Shown here piece by piece: positions 1 through 6,330 of a stretch of 6,330 bases of DNA; positions within the stretch are counted from its first letter, which is position 1; the number at the start of each line of letters is the position of its first letter. A model generated the notes under the pieces. That model was not told the DNA's origin, made no database searches, and worked only from the letters and a program-made list of their open reading frames with translations. The DNA is from Candidatus Thorarchaeota archaeon. Its GTDB lineage: Archaea > Asgardarchaeota > Thorarchaeia > Thorarchaeales > Thorarchaeaceae. Both the position numbers and the translations under genes were made by a program. The DNA lies in contig JAEORG010000163.1 of assembly GCA_016841005.1 (NCBI GenBank), forward strand, positions 1-6,330. Direction: 5' to 3'.

Positions 1-543
1 AAAGTAGATATTCACCCGCTTGTTGGCTACAAATCTGATTATGTCGCAAATCGTCCAGTCACACTAAAGAAACTGCATTTTAGAATTTTAAAACCATTAA
101 TGAAAAATCCAAAAATGCAAGTGAGTGAAATAGCTCAAGAGACAAACCTCTCTGCTCGTATGGTAAGAAGAGCTCTCAAAGAGATAAATGATCATGGAGG
201 AATAAAATTCACAATTAAGTGGAATCCAGAAGCACACAGAGGAACTCATTTTCTCTCGCTTATCAGATATGACGATTCGAAATGTAGCTTCAAAGAGTGT
301 ACGAACTGGCTTACTGACAAATTTCCTATAGTGTTATGGGAACTATTTGAATCTACGATAACCCCTCTATTGATAGCATATTTTGTAGTTCCCACATCAG
401 AGCAAATTGAGGAAATAACGAGGGAAATTAGAAAAGCTGATTTTGCTGATTCAGTTATTTCCTATGTTGCGACTAAGACTCGAACTTATGAAAATTTCAG
501 AATTTCAAAGCTATGGGAAATGATTGATGCTGCAGGTGTTTGA
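1..543 (+). CDS. Winged-helix transcriptional regulator, Lrp/AsnC-like (5' partial)
   Basis: The frame is open from the first base to a TGA at 541-543, giving 180 visible residues. The first in-frame ATG (base 100) falls inside the first helix of the DNA-binding domain, so the true start lies off the left edge. Residues about 22-75 form a winged helix-turn-helix: a first helix ending in ILKPLM, then VSEIAQETNLSARMVRRAL, where SARMVRRALKEIN is the likely recognition helix, then a short wing around GGIKFTIKWNP. This is the pattern of Lrp/AsnC regulators. The remaining 105 residues alternate predicted strands and helices (for example LLIAYFVVPTSEQIEEITRE) and could be a small RAM-like sensing domain, but the match is weak. 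The residues before the helix-turn-helix (KVDIHPLVGYKSDYV) suggest a further domain upstream, as in multi-domain Lrp-like archaeal proteins. The DNA-binding role is well supported; ligand and targets are unknown. It converges on the minus-strand surface-protein gene. Confidence 0.8.
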   Translation, partial: KVDIHPLVGYKSDYVANRPVTLKKLHFRILKPLMKNPKMQVSEIAQETNLSARMVRRALKEINDHGGIKFTIKWNPEAHRGTHFLSLIRYDDSKCSFKECTNWLTDKFPIVLWELFESTITPLLIAYFVVPTSEQIEEITREIRKADFADSVISYVATKTRTYENFRISKLWEMIDAAGV

Positions 544-592
544 ATCAACTATCATTTTATGGTGAATGTAAAAACAGCACCGATTGTGATTC

Positions 593-598
593 TTTTTT
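593..598 (+). terminator. T-run terminator candidate for the regulator gene
   Basis: A run of six T (context ATTCTTTTTTCTG) lies 49 bases after the regulator's stop codon. Archaeal RNA polymerase commonly terminates at U-rich tracts without a hairpin, so this is a reasonable 3' end. It is short and no stem precedes it, so confidence is modest. Confidence 0.35.
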
Positions 599-614
599 CT
601 GTAATGCTTTCGCA

Positions 615-671
615 TCATTTTCGTTTCGTCAAAATCACGATGATGATTTTGATTATAACAACATCCACTAT
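615..671 (-). other. Possible decayed copy of a C-terminal membrane anchor
   Basis: Read on the minus strand, the frame between a TAA at 672-674 and a TGA at 615-617 encodes IVDVVIIKIIIVILTKRK. This resembles the C-terminus of the adjacent giant protein (VVAIIIIIVIMKKK). The DNA is similar too: both contain TCAxAATCACxATGATGAT followed by GATTATA and AACAAC on the plus strand, with length differences that look like whole codons. It lacks a start codon, is in another frame from the giant gene and sits past that gene's stop and hairpin, so it is not expected to be translated. It could be a remnant of a duplicated gene end or chance similarity between low-complexity Ile/Val codons. Confidence 0.3.
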
Positions 672-690
672 TTAGGCAAATAAGAAGGAT

Positions 691-713
691 AGGTTTGCTC
701 ATAGAGCAAACCT
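691..713. terminator. Perfect 10-bp hairpin between convergent genes
   Basis: AGGTTTGCTC at 691-700 pairs perfectly with GAGCAAACCT at 704-713 around a three-base ATA loop. On the minus strand it begins 14 bases after the TAG stop of the giant surface-protein gene and is followed by the pyrimidine-rich ATCCTTCTTATTT, so it most likely marks or stabilises that transcript's 3' end. On the plus strand it could also stop read-through from the regulator. There is no long T-run directly after the stem in either direction, so it is not a classical intrinsic terminator. Confidence 0.5.
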
Positions 714-726
714 TGTTGTAGATTTT

Positions 727-3700
727 CTATGAACCTCCTCCGCCTTTCTTCTTCATAATCACAATGATGATGATTATAGCAACAACTCCTGCAATGATGA
801 CAACTATGATGATTATCAGAGTATTATCAACTGGTGGGGGAGTTGTGGTGCCTGTATCAGTCGTCGTGCCGGTCGTTGTCGTTGTTGTGGTTGTGGTAGA
901 AGCGAGCACCGTCACAAAGACAGTGTCAGTTGCACTATTGCCATATGAATCAAAGACTACTATTGTGAAATTGAAGATTCCTACAGACAAACCATCGACA
1001 CTGATGACAATGTTTGTTGTGTTCCATTCTGCAGGATAGCCTATTGGAGCTGTTCCATTGACCAGTATAATGTAGTTATCTGGATGAGCATCAGTAGCTG
1101 TCCAGTTGATGGTGTTACCACCTTCTCCTACGTTATAGACAACATCCAATGGGCTGCTAAGAATTGGATCTGTCAGGTCAACTGCAGCTGTCACTATCAC
1201 CTCATCCGTGGAAATGCCACCTCGTTCATCCCAAACAGTGAGTCTGAATGAATGATCTCCTTCAGGATAGCTATCTACATTGAACGCAAACGATGAACCA
1301 TTCCAGTATCCACTGTCAGTTTCAATTGTATCAATCTCAATTGAATAGAGCCATGGAATAGATGAAGTAGGAGTCCACGTGAACTCGTTCCCTGTTGTCC
1401 CTATCTCAAAGAGGATATCAGCAGGAGAGTTGATACCAGGTCTGAGCATGTAGACAATTTCATTCAACCAGATTTCAAAACCATCCTCATATCCTGAGAG
1501 ATCTGCATCATCCTCATAGACTGTAAGAAGCAGTCCATTAACGATAGCACGTCCGTTTACACTCTCTGCAATTCCTACATTGATACTACCATTTGCTGGA
1601 ACTGTGCCTGCAAGTCCGGTTGCATTCTGATGCAATGAGAGATTTGCAGCTGTCGGAGTGAATGGGAATGGAGTGAAACTCGATGTGAAACTACTCGCAC
1701 TGAAATCAATGGGACTCTCAAAGATTGGATGCAAGGAATCCCAGACATAATGTGTAGGTGGATTCAAGATGTCTTCCGAACCAGCAATACCAAGATAGTC
1801 CCAAAGTTCGTGAGTGGAACCAGTATTTGGAGAACTGATTGCCAACCGACCTCCTGACTCCATATACTCCAGTATCTCAGTGTATGTTCCAGCAGAAAGA
1901 CTGTAAACAGGAGTGTCGATTACGACGAGATCCCAACTACCTAGATTCAGAAGGTCCTCGAAGTAAGTTCGATTTGTGCTCATGTAGAACTCAATACCTA
2001 GCATGTTCAATGCTTCTGCGACGGGTCCGCGATAGATGTTCCAATTAGGCTCAATACCGAGTGGTGAATTGTCGACATAAGCAAGAACTTTAGCCTCACT
2101 AGAGGTCAACCAGTTGAACATGTTGACTGCATACCGAGTGTTATTAGAATCATCCAGAAAGTTACTGAAGGTGTTGATATCACCGGAAACATATATTCTT
2201 CCAGAACCCATATCCTGAACCGCTGATGTCATGTCATTCCCAAGATGTGTAAGTGGAACTGCATTTCCAGTAACATTAACATAAGAACCACCAGAGTGCA
2301 TAATTTCTTTCACATCTTCGATTGTTGGATGATCGTAGAACTCCACGATAGTAGATGTGCCGTATTCTGGACCTATGTATAGGGAGATATCCGCTTCAAG
2401 ACCATCTAACACTTCATTGACATTACCACTAGCTACTTCAAAACCATTCCATTCTCCATGTATCATAAGACTTCCACCATCTTCAATCCATGTTTTGAGT
2501 GCCATCACCTCTTGGTATGTGTAATTGAAATTAGGTGCTAAGATTATCAGTAGGTCATAAGGTGATAATCTTTCTAGAGTGATGTTACCTGAAGCACTTG
2601 GATAGAACTTGTCAAAGGTGTAACCTTTAGATACAAGTTCATTCCTCAAGAGTTCATGCCGCGATTGTGAAGAGTAGTTTGTTAATGATCCATCCCAGGT
2701 GTCTACACAATAATATGGTTGATGTGAGAGATCATATGCAATTCGAGCCTTTGGTTTTGGAGCCAGCCATGCCACCGCGTCAGCAAACATCTGATACAGT
2801 GGTACTTCATCCAGATGTGCAAGATCAGTTCCTATTGTGACTGCTTTTCCTCCTCTGGTCAAGTTATGAGGTTCAAGTGCTAATGCTGTAATCCAATTAG
2901 GATCTATAAGAGATCTCGCTAAAATCGTGATGTCAGGCGCAGATGCGGATTCACTAAGCGCTGTTTCATTCCATGAGAGAAAGTTGTATCCGTCATCCGA
3001 ATCTATTATCTCATGAAGGGTGTATCCTCTCGTGACTGGGTGAATAGTGGATATATTGTGATCATTCGTATAATACACCCAATCACCCCATCCATCAGTA
3101 CCTTCAGCCTCAACAGGGATGGCTCCAATTAAGCTGAGGTATTGTCCAGACCCGTCAAGCGCGAGTATTCCTCCACCGCCCAACCAATATTCACGTATAT
3201 AGTCAACAACGGATTCTCTAGGGAGATTATCTACCATGACAAAGACATCAAAATTCGCTGTTGTGAGAATATGATTCTCAATATCTGACGTAGTTACGAG
3301 GTCGACATCATAACCGTAAGAACGAAGAACATCCTTCATTCCTGATGCATTGTTGTGCACACCTCCAGCATGAGCGCCAGTCGTCCAGACTGGAACTGTT
3401 GAATTCGACTCATCATAGATAGCTACTCGAATCTTATCACCAGTAAATGTAGGAACGGAGTCGTACTTGAAACATAGCTCTGACCAACCGCTCCAAATGC
3501 CCATTGAATCACAGGAACTAATTCTGGCATAGTAGTACTCTCCTTCATTCAGTGTATCAGGGAGAGTAATTGGAGAGTCGCGAAGGTATGCTATATCTAG
3601 ATCGTTAGTAATATCGTCAGTGGCACCTGCTGTTGTAGCTGTATGATTAAGAGAATTGACTGCTCTGTAACCTCCACCACCAGTTAGTTCTCGAAATGAC

Positions 3701-5508
3701 CAAATATTATCACCGGTCCTTCCCCAATACCGAATCTCAATGAGCAAATCATGCTCCCAAGTGTAATAGAATAAGTCATCAACATCAAATTCGAGTGTAT
3801 TCCCAAGATTTCTCGGAGTGTATTCATCTGCTTCCAGAACCAGGATAGGTGTAGCACCACCATAGTTGTCAGCAAAGGTGGTACTCAATGCACCCTCTAC
3901 GGGAGTCTCACATAACCAAATACTCAGATTTCCGAGAGTCGTCAACCCATTGAAGCTGTCCACACTGAAGTAAAGCCTGTCAATAATACCAGGGTCAGAT
4001 AAGAGTGACCTGTTGTACTTGTACTGAAATGCACCACCATGTGATGTCGTGCCCCATGGATAAGAATTGATACCAGAACCCTCATCTGCAACTACATCTG
4101 AAACGAACCGAAAATACATTGCATGCATGCGATCATATGTGTAATCAGCTGTATCATCTAGAGTCGCTCCAGCACCATAACTGTATGCTACTGATCCATT
4201 CAGACCTGAAGTATAGCGCGAGTTTGGATTCGGTGTACTCTTGCCCATCCACCGAAGTTCTACAAGTAGACTGGATCGTTCACTGAGATAAAAGAAGTTG
4301 TCAATATCAAAATAGATCCAGCTACTCGAAATCTCCGCAGTATAGCTATCCCTGTAGAATACAGGTGTCGGGATATTGCCATCATAATTCGCTTCGAAAT
4401 CGCTAGTTAGGTCAGTCCTGTCATCAACCGCCACCATGTATATCGAGATGTTCTCGAAACCGATTGAACCAGATGTGAGATCGACTCCCCAGCCAATCCG
4501 ATCGATGACTCCTGAATCATAAAGAAGATCATCGCCATATTTGAACTGAAATCTCATTTCTTGGTCAGTCCCAAATGGCCTCGAATTCCACGAGGCTGGT
4601 CCTGAAACTGAATATGTGTGAAATGGATTGTCAGCGTAAATGAGAGAACCAGTAGCGCCTGGCTGGTCATAGATCATTAGATTATAATCACTCTGACTTT
4701 CATCAGGACCATCTCCCAGGATGTCCCAGCTCAGGACACCTGGTGATTCAAGATAATATGTGTCTGGCGTTTCGGAAATACCGTTTACAGCCATGTTAGC
4801 AAGAACAGGTTCATTGTACTCAATAGCGATGTATGATGAGTTCAGAACATTATACTCATACTCAGTAAAGTACTTCCAGCATGAGCTTGGTGTTACCTCG
4901 TCCGTAATCTTGAGTACTTCAGTAAGAATTCTGTCCCCAGCTAGTGCAGTAGTAACATCTGGGGTGATGTCCCAAGCATACCAACCTTGTGGATCAAACA
5001 TATCTGGACTGGCGGGAGAATCAATAACATCAGTTGGAGTTGCACTGAAAGAGGGCTGATTGTTCCATGTGATAGTATCATCAGTCCAAGAGTCATTTGC
5101 ACAATAATATGCGCCAATCGGAACATCTTGGTCATCCCAGGCGAGATATTCAGCATTCAAATGTACAAATAGATAAGCGGATTGAAATCCTAAATTCGCT
5201 GGATATGATCTCATATCGAATTTCAAGAAAGTTCTTGCAAGTATGTCTTCGTTAGATTCAAGTCCCACGAAAAGACCTCCTTGAAATTCATCCCCATCTC
5301 TATTTCCATTTGGAGTGGAATTTTCCACGGTTTCATCATGGAATATAGGAATTCTGAGTTCATGTCCAGTGGCTCCTTCAGCAGCAGGAAGTGATTCTTC
5401 CTCAGGAGTTGTTACCAGGATCTCATTTTCCATTGGAATTGCAGCCATTGGAATCATGAGAGAAACACAAAATATCGCGATTAGAATAAGTGGCGTGATC
5501 TTTCTCAT
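727..5508 (-). CDS. Giant membrane-anchored surface protein with DNRLRE, split Fn3, triple GATase1-like and Ig-like domains
   Basis: This encodes 1593 residues and ends with TAG. I chose the ATG at 5506-5508 because GGAGAG lies 6 bases upstream and a signal peptide follows at once (MRKITPLILIAIFCVSLMIP, cleavage near residue 23). An ATG 81 bases upstream would bury that signal. Domains: 49-231 DNRLRE/CBM96-like (ARTFLKFDMRSYP; NDSWTDDTITWNNQP), a probable carbohydrate-binding beta-sandwich; 232-291 and 647-686 two halves of an Fn3-like domain; 308-643 two homologous modules inserted between them; 692-916, 920-1136 and 1139-1355 three Rossmann-like GATase1/GIFT-type domains; 1357-1443 and 1444-1536 Ig-like domains; 1537-1562 Thr-rich stalk; 1563-1585 membrane helix; KKKGGGGS tail. 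I count about 27 N-x-S/T sequons and few cysteines. It is therefore exported, probably glycosylated, and anchored by its C-terminus with nearly all mass outside. Binding to glycans or other cells is plausible; no enzymatic activity can be assigned. Confidence 0.9.
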   Translation of the reverse strand: MRKITPLILIAIFCVSLMIPMAAIPMENEILVTTPEEESLPAAEGATGHELRIPIFHDETVENSTPNGNRDGDEFQGGLFVGLESNEDILARTFLKFDMRSYPANLGFQSAYLFVHLNAEYLAWDDQDVPIGAYYCANDSWTDDTITWNNQPSFSATPTDVIDSPASPDMFDPQGWYAWDITPDVTTALAGDRILTEVLKITDEVTPSSCWKYFTEYEYNVLNSSYIAIEYNEPVLANMAVNGISETPDTYYLESPGVLSWDILGDGPDESQSDYNLMIYDQPGATGSLIYADNPFHTYSVSGPASWNSRPFGTDQEMRFQFKYGDDLLYDSGVIDRIGWGVDLTSGSIGFENISIYMVAVDDRTDLTSDFEANYDGNIPTPVFYRDSYTAEISSSWIYFDIDNFFYLSERSSLLVELRWMGKSTPNPNSRYTSGLNGSVAYSYGAGATLDDTADYTYDRMHAMYFRFVSDVVADEGSGINSYPWGTTSHGGAFQYKYNRSLLSDPGIIDRLYFSVDSFNGLTTLGNLSIWLCETPVEGALSTTFADNYGGATPILVLEADEYTPRNLGNTLEFDVDDLFYYTWEHDLLIEIRYWGRTGDNIWSFRELTGGGGYRAVNSLNHTATTAGATDDITNDLDIAYLRDSPITLPDTLNEGEYYYARISSCDSMGIWSGWSELCFKYDSVPTFTGDKIRVAIYDESNSTVPVWTTGAHAGGVHNNASGMKDVLRSYGYDVDLVTTSDIENHILTTANFDVFVMVDNLPRESVVDYIREYWLGGGGILALDGSGQYLSLIGAIPVEAEGTDGWGDWVYYTNDHNISTIHPVTRGYTLHEIIDSDDGYNFLSWNETALSESASAPDITILARSLIDPNWITALALEPHNLTRGGKAVTIGTDLAHLDEVPLYQMFADAVAWLAPKPKARIAYDLSHQPYYCVDTWDGSLTNYSSQSRHELLRNELVSKGYTFDKFYPSASGNITLERLSPYDLLIILAPNFNYTYQEVMALKTWIEDGGSLMIHGEWNGFEVASGNVNEVLDGLEADISLYIGPEYGTSTIVEFYDHPTIEDVKEIMHSGGSYVNVTGNAVPLTHLGNDMTSAVQDMGSGRIYVSGDINTFSNFLDDSNNTRYAVNMFNWLTSSEAKVLAYVDNSPLGIEPNWNIYRGPVAEALNMLGIEFYMSTNRTYFEDLLNLGSWDLVVIDTPVYSLSAGTYTEILEYMESGGRLAISSPNTGSTHELWDYLGIAGSEDILNPPTHYVWDSLHPIFESPIDFSASSFTSSFTPFPFTPTAANLSLHQNATGLAGTVPANGSINVGIAESVNGRAIVNGLLLTVYEDDADLSGYEDGFEIWLNEIVYMLRPGINSPADILFEIGTTGNEFTWTPTSSIPWLYSIEIDTIETDSGYWNGSSFAFNVDSYPEGDHSFRLTVWDERGGISTDEVIVTAAVDLTDPILSSPLDVVYNVGEGGNTINWTATDAHPDNYIILVNGTAPIGYPAEWNTTNIVISVDGLSVGIFNFTIVVFDSYGNSATDTVFVTVLASTTTTTTTTTGTTTDTGTTTPPPVDNTLIIIIVVIIAGVVAIIIIIVIMKKKGGGGS
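823..900 (-). repeat. Thr-rich low-complexity stalk
   Basis: This low-complexity tract encodes a run of nine Thr, then GTTTDTGTTTPPPVDNT, using mixed ACN codons (plus-strand pattern GTTGTCGTTGTTGTGG). It separates the last Ig-like domain from the membrane helix. Such stalks are common in archaeal surface proteins, are often O-glycosylated and hold the ectodomain off the membrane. The repeated trinucleotides make it a likely site of length variation between strains. Confidence 0.85.
1444..3435 (-). repeat. Three tandem GATase1/GIFT-like Rossmann domains
   Basis: Protein-level tandem array inside the giant gene, at about 2761-3435, 2101-2751 and 1444-2094. Each copy opens with a strand and a D (RVAIYDES, RIAYDLSH, KVLAYVDNS). 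Next comes a helix and Gly-hydrophobic turn (MKDVLRSYGYDVD, LRNELVSKGYTFD, AEALNMLGIEF). The core strand and helix follow (FDVFVMVD...WLGGGGILAL, YDLLIILA...WIEDGGSLMI, WDLVVIDT...YMESGGRLAI). Each closes with a Gly-rich strand and a helix (GGKAVTIGTDL...AVAWL, GSGRIYVSGDI...MFNWL, NGRAIVNGLLL...EIVYML). This is the pattern of the class I glutamine-amidotransferase-like superfamily, which includes DUF4350 and the GIFT domains of GldG and IFT52. Where the catalytic Cys would sit, copy 1 has ALDGSGQYL; no copy shows a nucleophilic Cys there. A binding or structural role is more likely than catalysis. Confidence 0.7.
3580..4587 (-). repeat. Tandem duplication of a ~165-residue beta-sandwich module
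   Basis: Protein-level tandem repeat inside the giant gene. Copy A is about 4099-4587 and copy B about 3580-4068, a period near 173 residues. Aligned landmarks: NSRPFGT with NSYPWGT; FQFKYGDDLL with FQYKYNRSLL; GVIDRIGWGVD with GIIDRLYFSVD; ENISIYMV with GNLSIWLC; DFEANYDGNIPTPV with TFADNYGGATPILV; IYFDIDNFFYL with LEFDVDDLFYY; SSLLVELRWMGK with HDLLIEIRYWGR; MHAMYFRF with LDIAYLRD. The copies are clearly homologous but well diverged, so the duplication is old. They resemble modules in secreted bacterial proteins that read roughly Q-F/Y-x-Y ... I-D/T-x-I ... F-x-x-N-Y/F ... F-x-Y ... LLVEI, for which I know no firm name. The fold is inferred. Confidence 0.8.
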
Positions 5509-5514
5509 ATCTAG

Positions 5515-5520
5515 CTCTCC
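5515..5520 (-). promoter_or_regulatory. Shine-Dalgarno site deciding the giant gene's start
   Basis: On the minus strand the sequence before the ATG at 5508 reads GGAGAGGAGAGCTAGAT. GGAGAG at 5520-5515 leaves a 6-base spacer, and a second GGAGAG begins six bases further upstream. The alternative ATG at 5589 is preceded only by GGGTTA. This supports the downstream start, which also puts the signal peptide at the N-terminus. Confidence 0.75.
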
Positions 5521-5595
5521 TCTCCGCAGCAAAGTAGCATCGAAAATAATGCCGCAATTGCTACGCCTAACCACCGAATACGATGACATTAACCC

Positions 5596-5607
5596 TTTTT
5601 TACTTTC
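5596..5607 (-). promoter_or_regulatory. Weak archaeal promoter candidate (BRE/TATA-like)
   Basis: In the 105-base gap between the DUF362 stop and the giant gene's ATG, the minus strand reads GAAAGTAAAAAA: a purine-rich BRE-like stretch followed by an A/T-rich box. Transcription starting about 25 bases downstream would give a leader of roughly 60 bases. The box departs from the usual TTTAWATA form. The alternative is read-through from the DUF362 gene, since I see no T-run on the minus strand after its stop. Confidence 0.25.
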
Positions 5608-5613
5608 TGAGAA

Positions 5614-6330
5614 TCATGTACAGAGTTTTTCAAAAGCATCTAAAACTAATTTTCTCGGGGTTTCTATATCTCCAACGATCTCGATTCTGGATAAATCAAT
5701 CTCTCCTAGTCCTCTTCTCTTTCCTTCTTGAAGAACAGGATTTTCTAAGGGATCAAATCCCACCAAGTGCATCCCTACCGCTTCAACAGCAAACGCATCA
5801 CGTCCAACAACGAGGATGTTGGGTGTTACTGTGACTCGTTTCTTCTTATATCCGAGATAGACATTAGTTCCATCGAGAACTGCAAGATCTATGCCACCTG
5901 CAATTTCGTACATATCAACAAGTGCTGTACTCAACTCATCATGAAATCTATGTTTTTTAGTATCAAGGATGAGCCCGAGTAAATTCTTGAGATTGAATCC
6001 AAGATTCATCAAGTCCTCAAGACCAGCCTCTTCGTATCGTCTGGGAACGTGTGTGCTAATGAAGGTGTTAGGTTCTAGTAAAACATGTGAGAATGGAACT
6101 TGTTCTCCTGCAACATTAACTTCCTTTGTTAACTCATCATCTGAGAGGTTGAATGGAACTACTCTCTGATTGTAACACGCCTCCCAGATTTTCAAGCGCT
6201 CTATACCCTTTCCAGCACCACTGTCAGACTCAGCAATTAGAATCTCGGGAGAAAGATCAAAGGATTCTGATAGTGCATTGATGGTCTTTGGTGTCGTACA
6301 GATTCCAGTTTCTATATTATAGATTCCAAC
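5614..6330 (-). CDS. DUF362 family protein (5' partial)
   Basis: The frame is open from the right edge to a TGA at 5614-5616, giving 238 visible residues. An internal TTG at 6193-6195 should not be taken as the start, because the family's N-terminal pattern continues upstream of it (VGIYNIETG at the edge; SPEILIAESDSGAGKGIERL). Diagnostic DUF362 features are the ILIAESDSGAG strand and loop near residues 32-42, NLKNLLGLI near 113-121 followed by a His/Lys-rich turn, GGIDLAVLDGTN near 145-156, and a C-terminal block VVGRDAFAVEAVGMHLVGFD then GLGEIDLSRIEIVGD. Family function is not established; some members carry ferredoxin-type Cys clusters, but none is visible here and the protein ends directly after the core. 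No signal peptide or membrane segment is seen in the visible part, so a cytoplasmic location is likely. It lies 105 bases upstream of the giant surface-protein gene on the same strand and could be co-transcribed with it. Confidence 0.85.
   Translation of the reverse strand, partial: VGIYNIETGICTTPKTINALSESFDLSPEILIAESDSGAGKGIERLKIWEACYNQRVVPFNLSDDELTKEVNVAGEQVPFSHVLLEPNTFISTHVPRRYEEAGLEDLMNLGFNLKNLLGLILDTKKHRFHDELSTALVDMYEIAGGIDLAVLDGTNVYLGYKKKRVTVTPNILVVGRDAFAVEAVGMHLVGFDPLENPVLQEGKRRGLGEIDLSRIEIVGDIETPRKLVLDAFEKLCT

Noticed and set aside
100..543. Regulator as a complete 147-residue protein starting at base 100
   Set aside because: The frame stays open to base 1, and the first helix of the winged-helix domain (LKKLHFRILKPL) begins before that ATG, so it is a fragment of a longer gene.
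511..702. Minus-strand open frame of 63 codons between the convergent genes
   Set aside because: It overlaps the regulator's 3' end, starts inside the hairpin, has an odd His/Cys/Asn-rich composition and lacks a Shine-Dalgarno site.
691..713. Hairpin as a regulatory RNA, CRISPR repeat or attachment site
   Set aside because: It occurs once in the window, has no spacer-repeat pattern and no integrase or tRNA beside it; its place just after a stop codon between convergent genes fits a transcript end.
764..1039. Plus-strand open frame with a poly-Val stretch
   Set aside because: It is the antisense of the giant gene's membrane helix and Thr-rich stalk; the Val run is simply the complement of ACN Thr codons, and there is no ribosome-binding site.
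5315..5731. Plus-strand open frame of 138 codons across the leader region
   Set aside because: It runs antisense to the signal peptide end of the giant gene and the end of the DUF362 gene, both well supported; no ribosome-binding site or recognisable domain.
5614..6195. DUF362 protein starting at the TTG at 6195
   Set aside because: The frame continues to the right edge with family-typical sequence (SPEILIAESDSGAG), so the TTG is an internal Leu codon.
727..6330. Defence system or enzyme operon made of the DUF362 protein and the giant protein
   Set aside because: No nuclease, helicase, ATPase, toxin or known defence domain is visible; the two genes share only orientation and proximity.

Overview
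The window looks like part of a chromosome from an uncultured archaeon, possibly of the Asgard type. The main clue is the large surface protein: a signal peptide, a chain of beta-sandwich and Rossmann-like domains, many N-glycosylation sequons, a Thr-rich stalk, one very hydrophobic Ile/Val C-terminal helix and a short Lys tail. The T-run and hairpin 3' ends and the Lrp-like regulator also fit an archaeon. The lineage is inferred from architecture, since no rRNA or marker gene is present.

Layout: (1) 1-543, plus strand, is the 3' part of a winged-helix (Lrp/AsnC-like) regulator whose start lies left of the window. (2) 544-726 is a convergent intergenic region. It holds a T-run, a perfect 10-bp hairpin and a short stretch resembling a decayed copy of the neighbouring gene's membrane-anchor codons. 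(3) 727-5508, minus strand, encodes one giant secreted, membrane-anchored protein of 1593 residues. Its domains in order are: DNRLRE/CBM96-like, an Fn3-like domain split by two tandem homologous modules, three tandem GATase1/GIFT-like Rossmann domains, two Ig-like domains, Thr-rich stalk, membrane helix, KKKGGGGS tail. (4) 5509-5613 is the leader of that gene, with a clear Shine-Dalgarno and a weak promoter candidate. (5) 5614-6330, minus strand, is the C-terminal 238 residues of a DUF362-family protein whose start lies right of the window.

The DUF362 gene and the surface-protein gene run in the same direction, 105 bases apart. They may share a transcript, but nothing in the sequence shows a functional link. 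The plus-strand regulator converges on them and is probably a separate unit. I see no RNA gene, insertion sequence, CRISPR array or defence cassette. The most noteworthy content is the architecture of the giant protein: the nested insertion, the internal duplication and the triple GATase-like array with no visible catalytic cysteine in the first copy.
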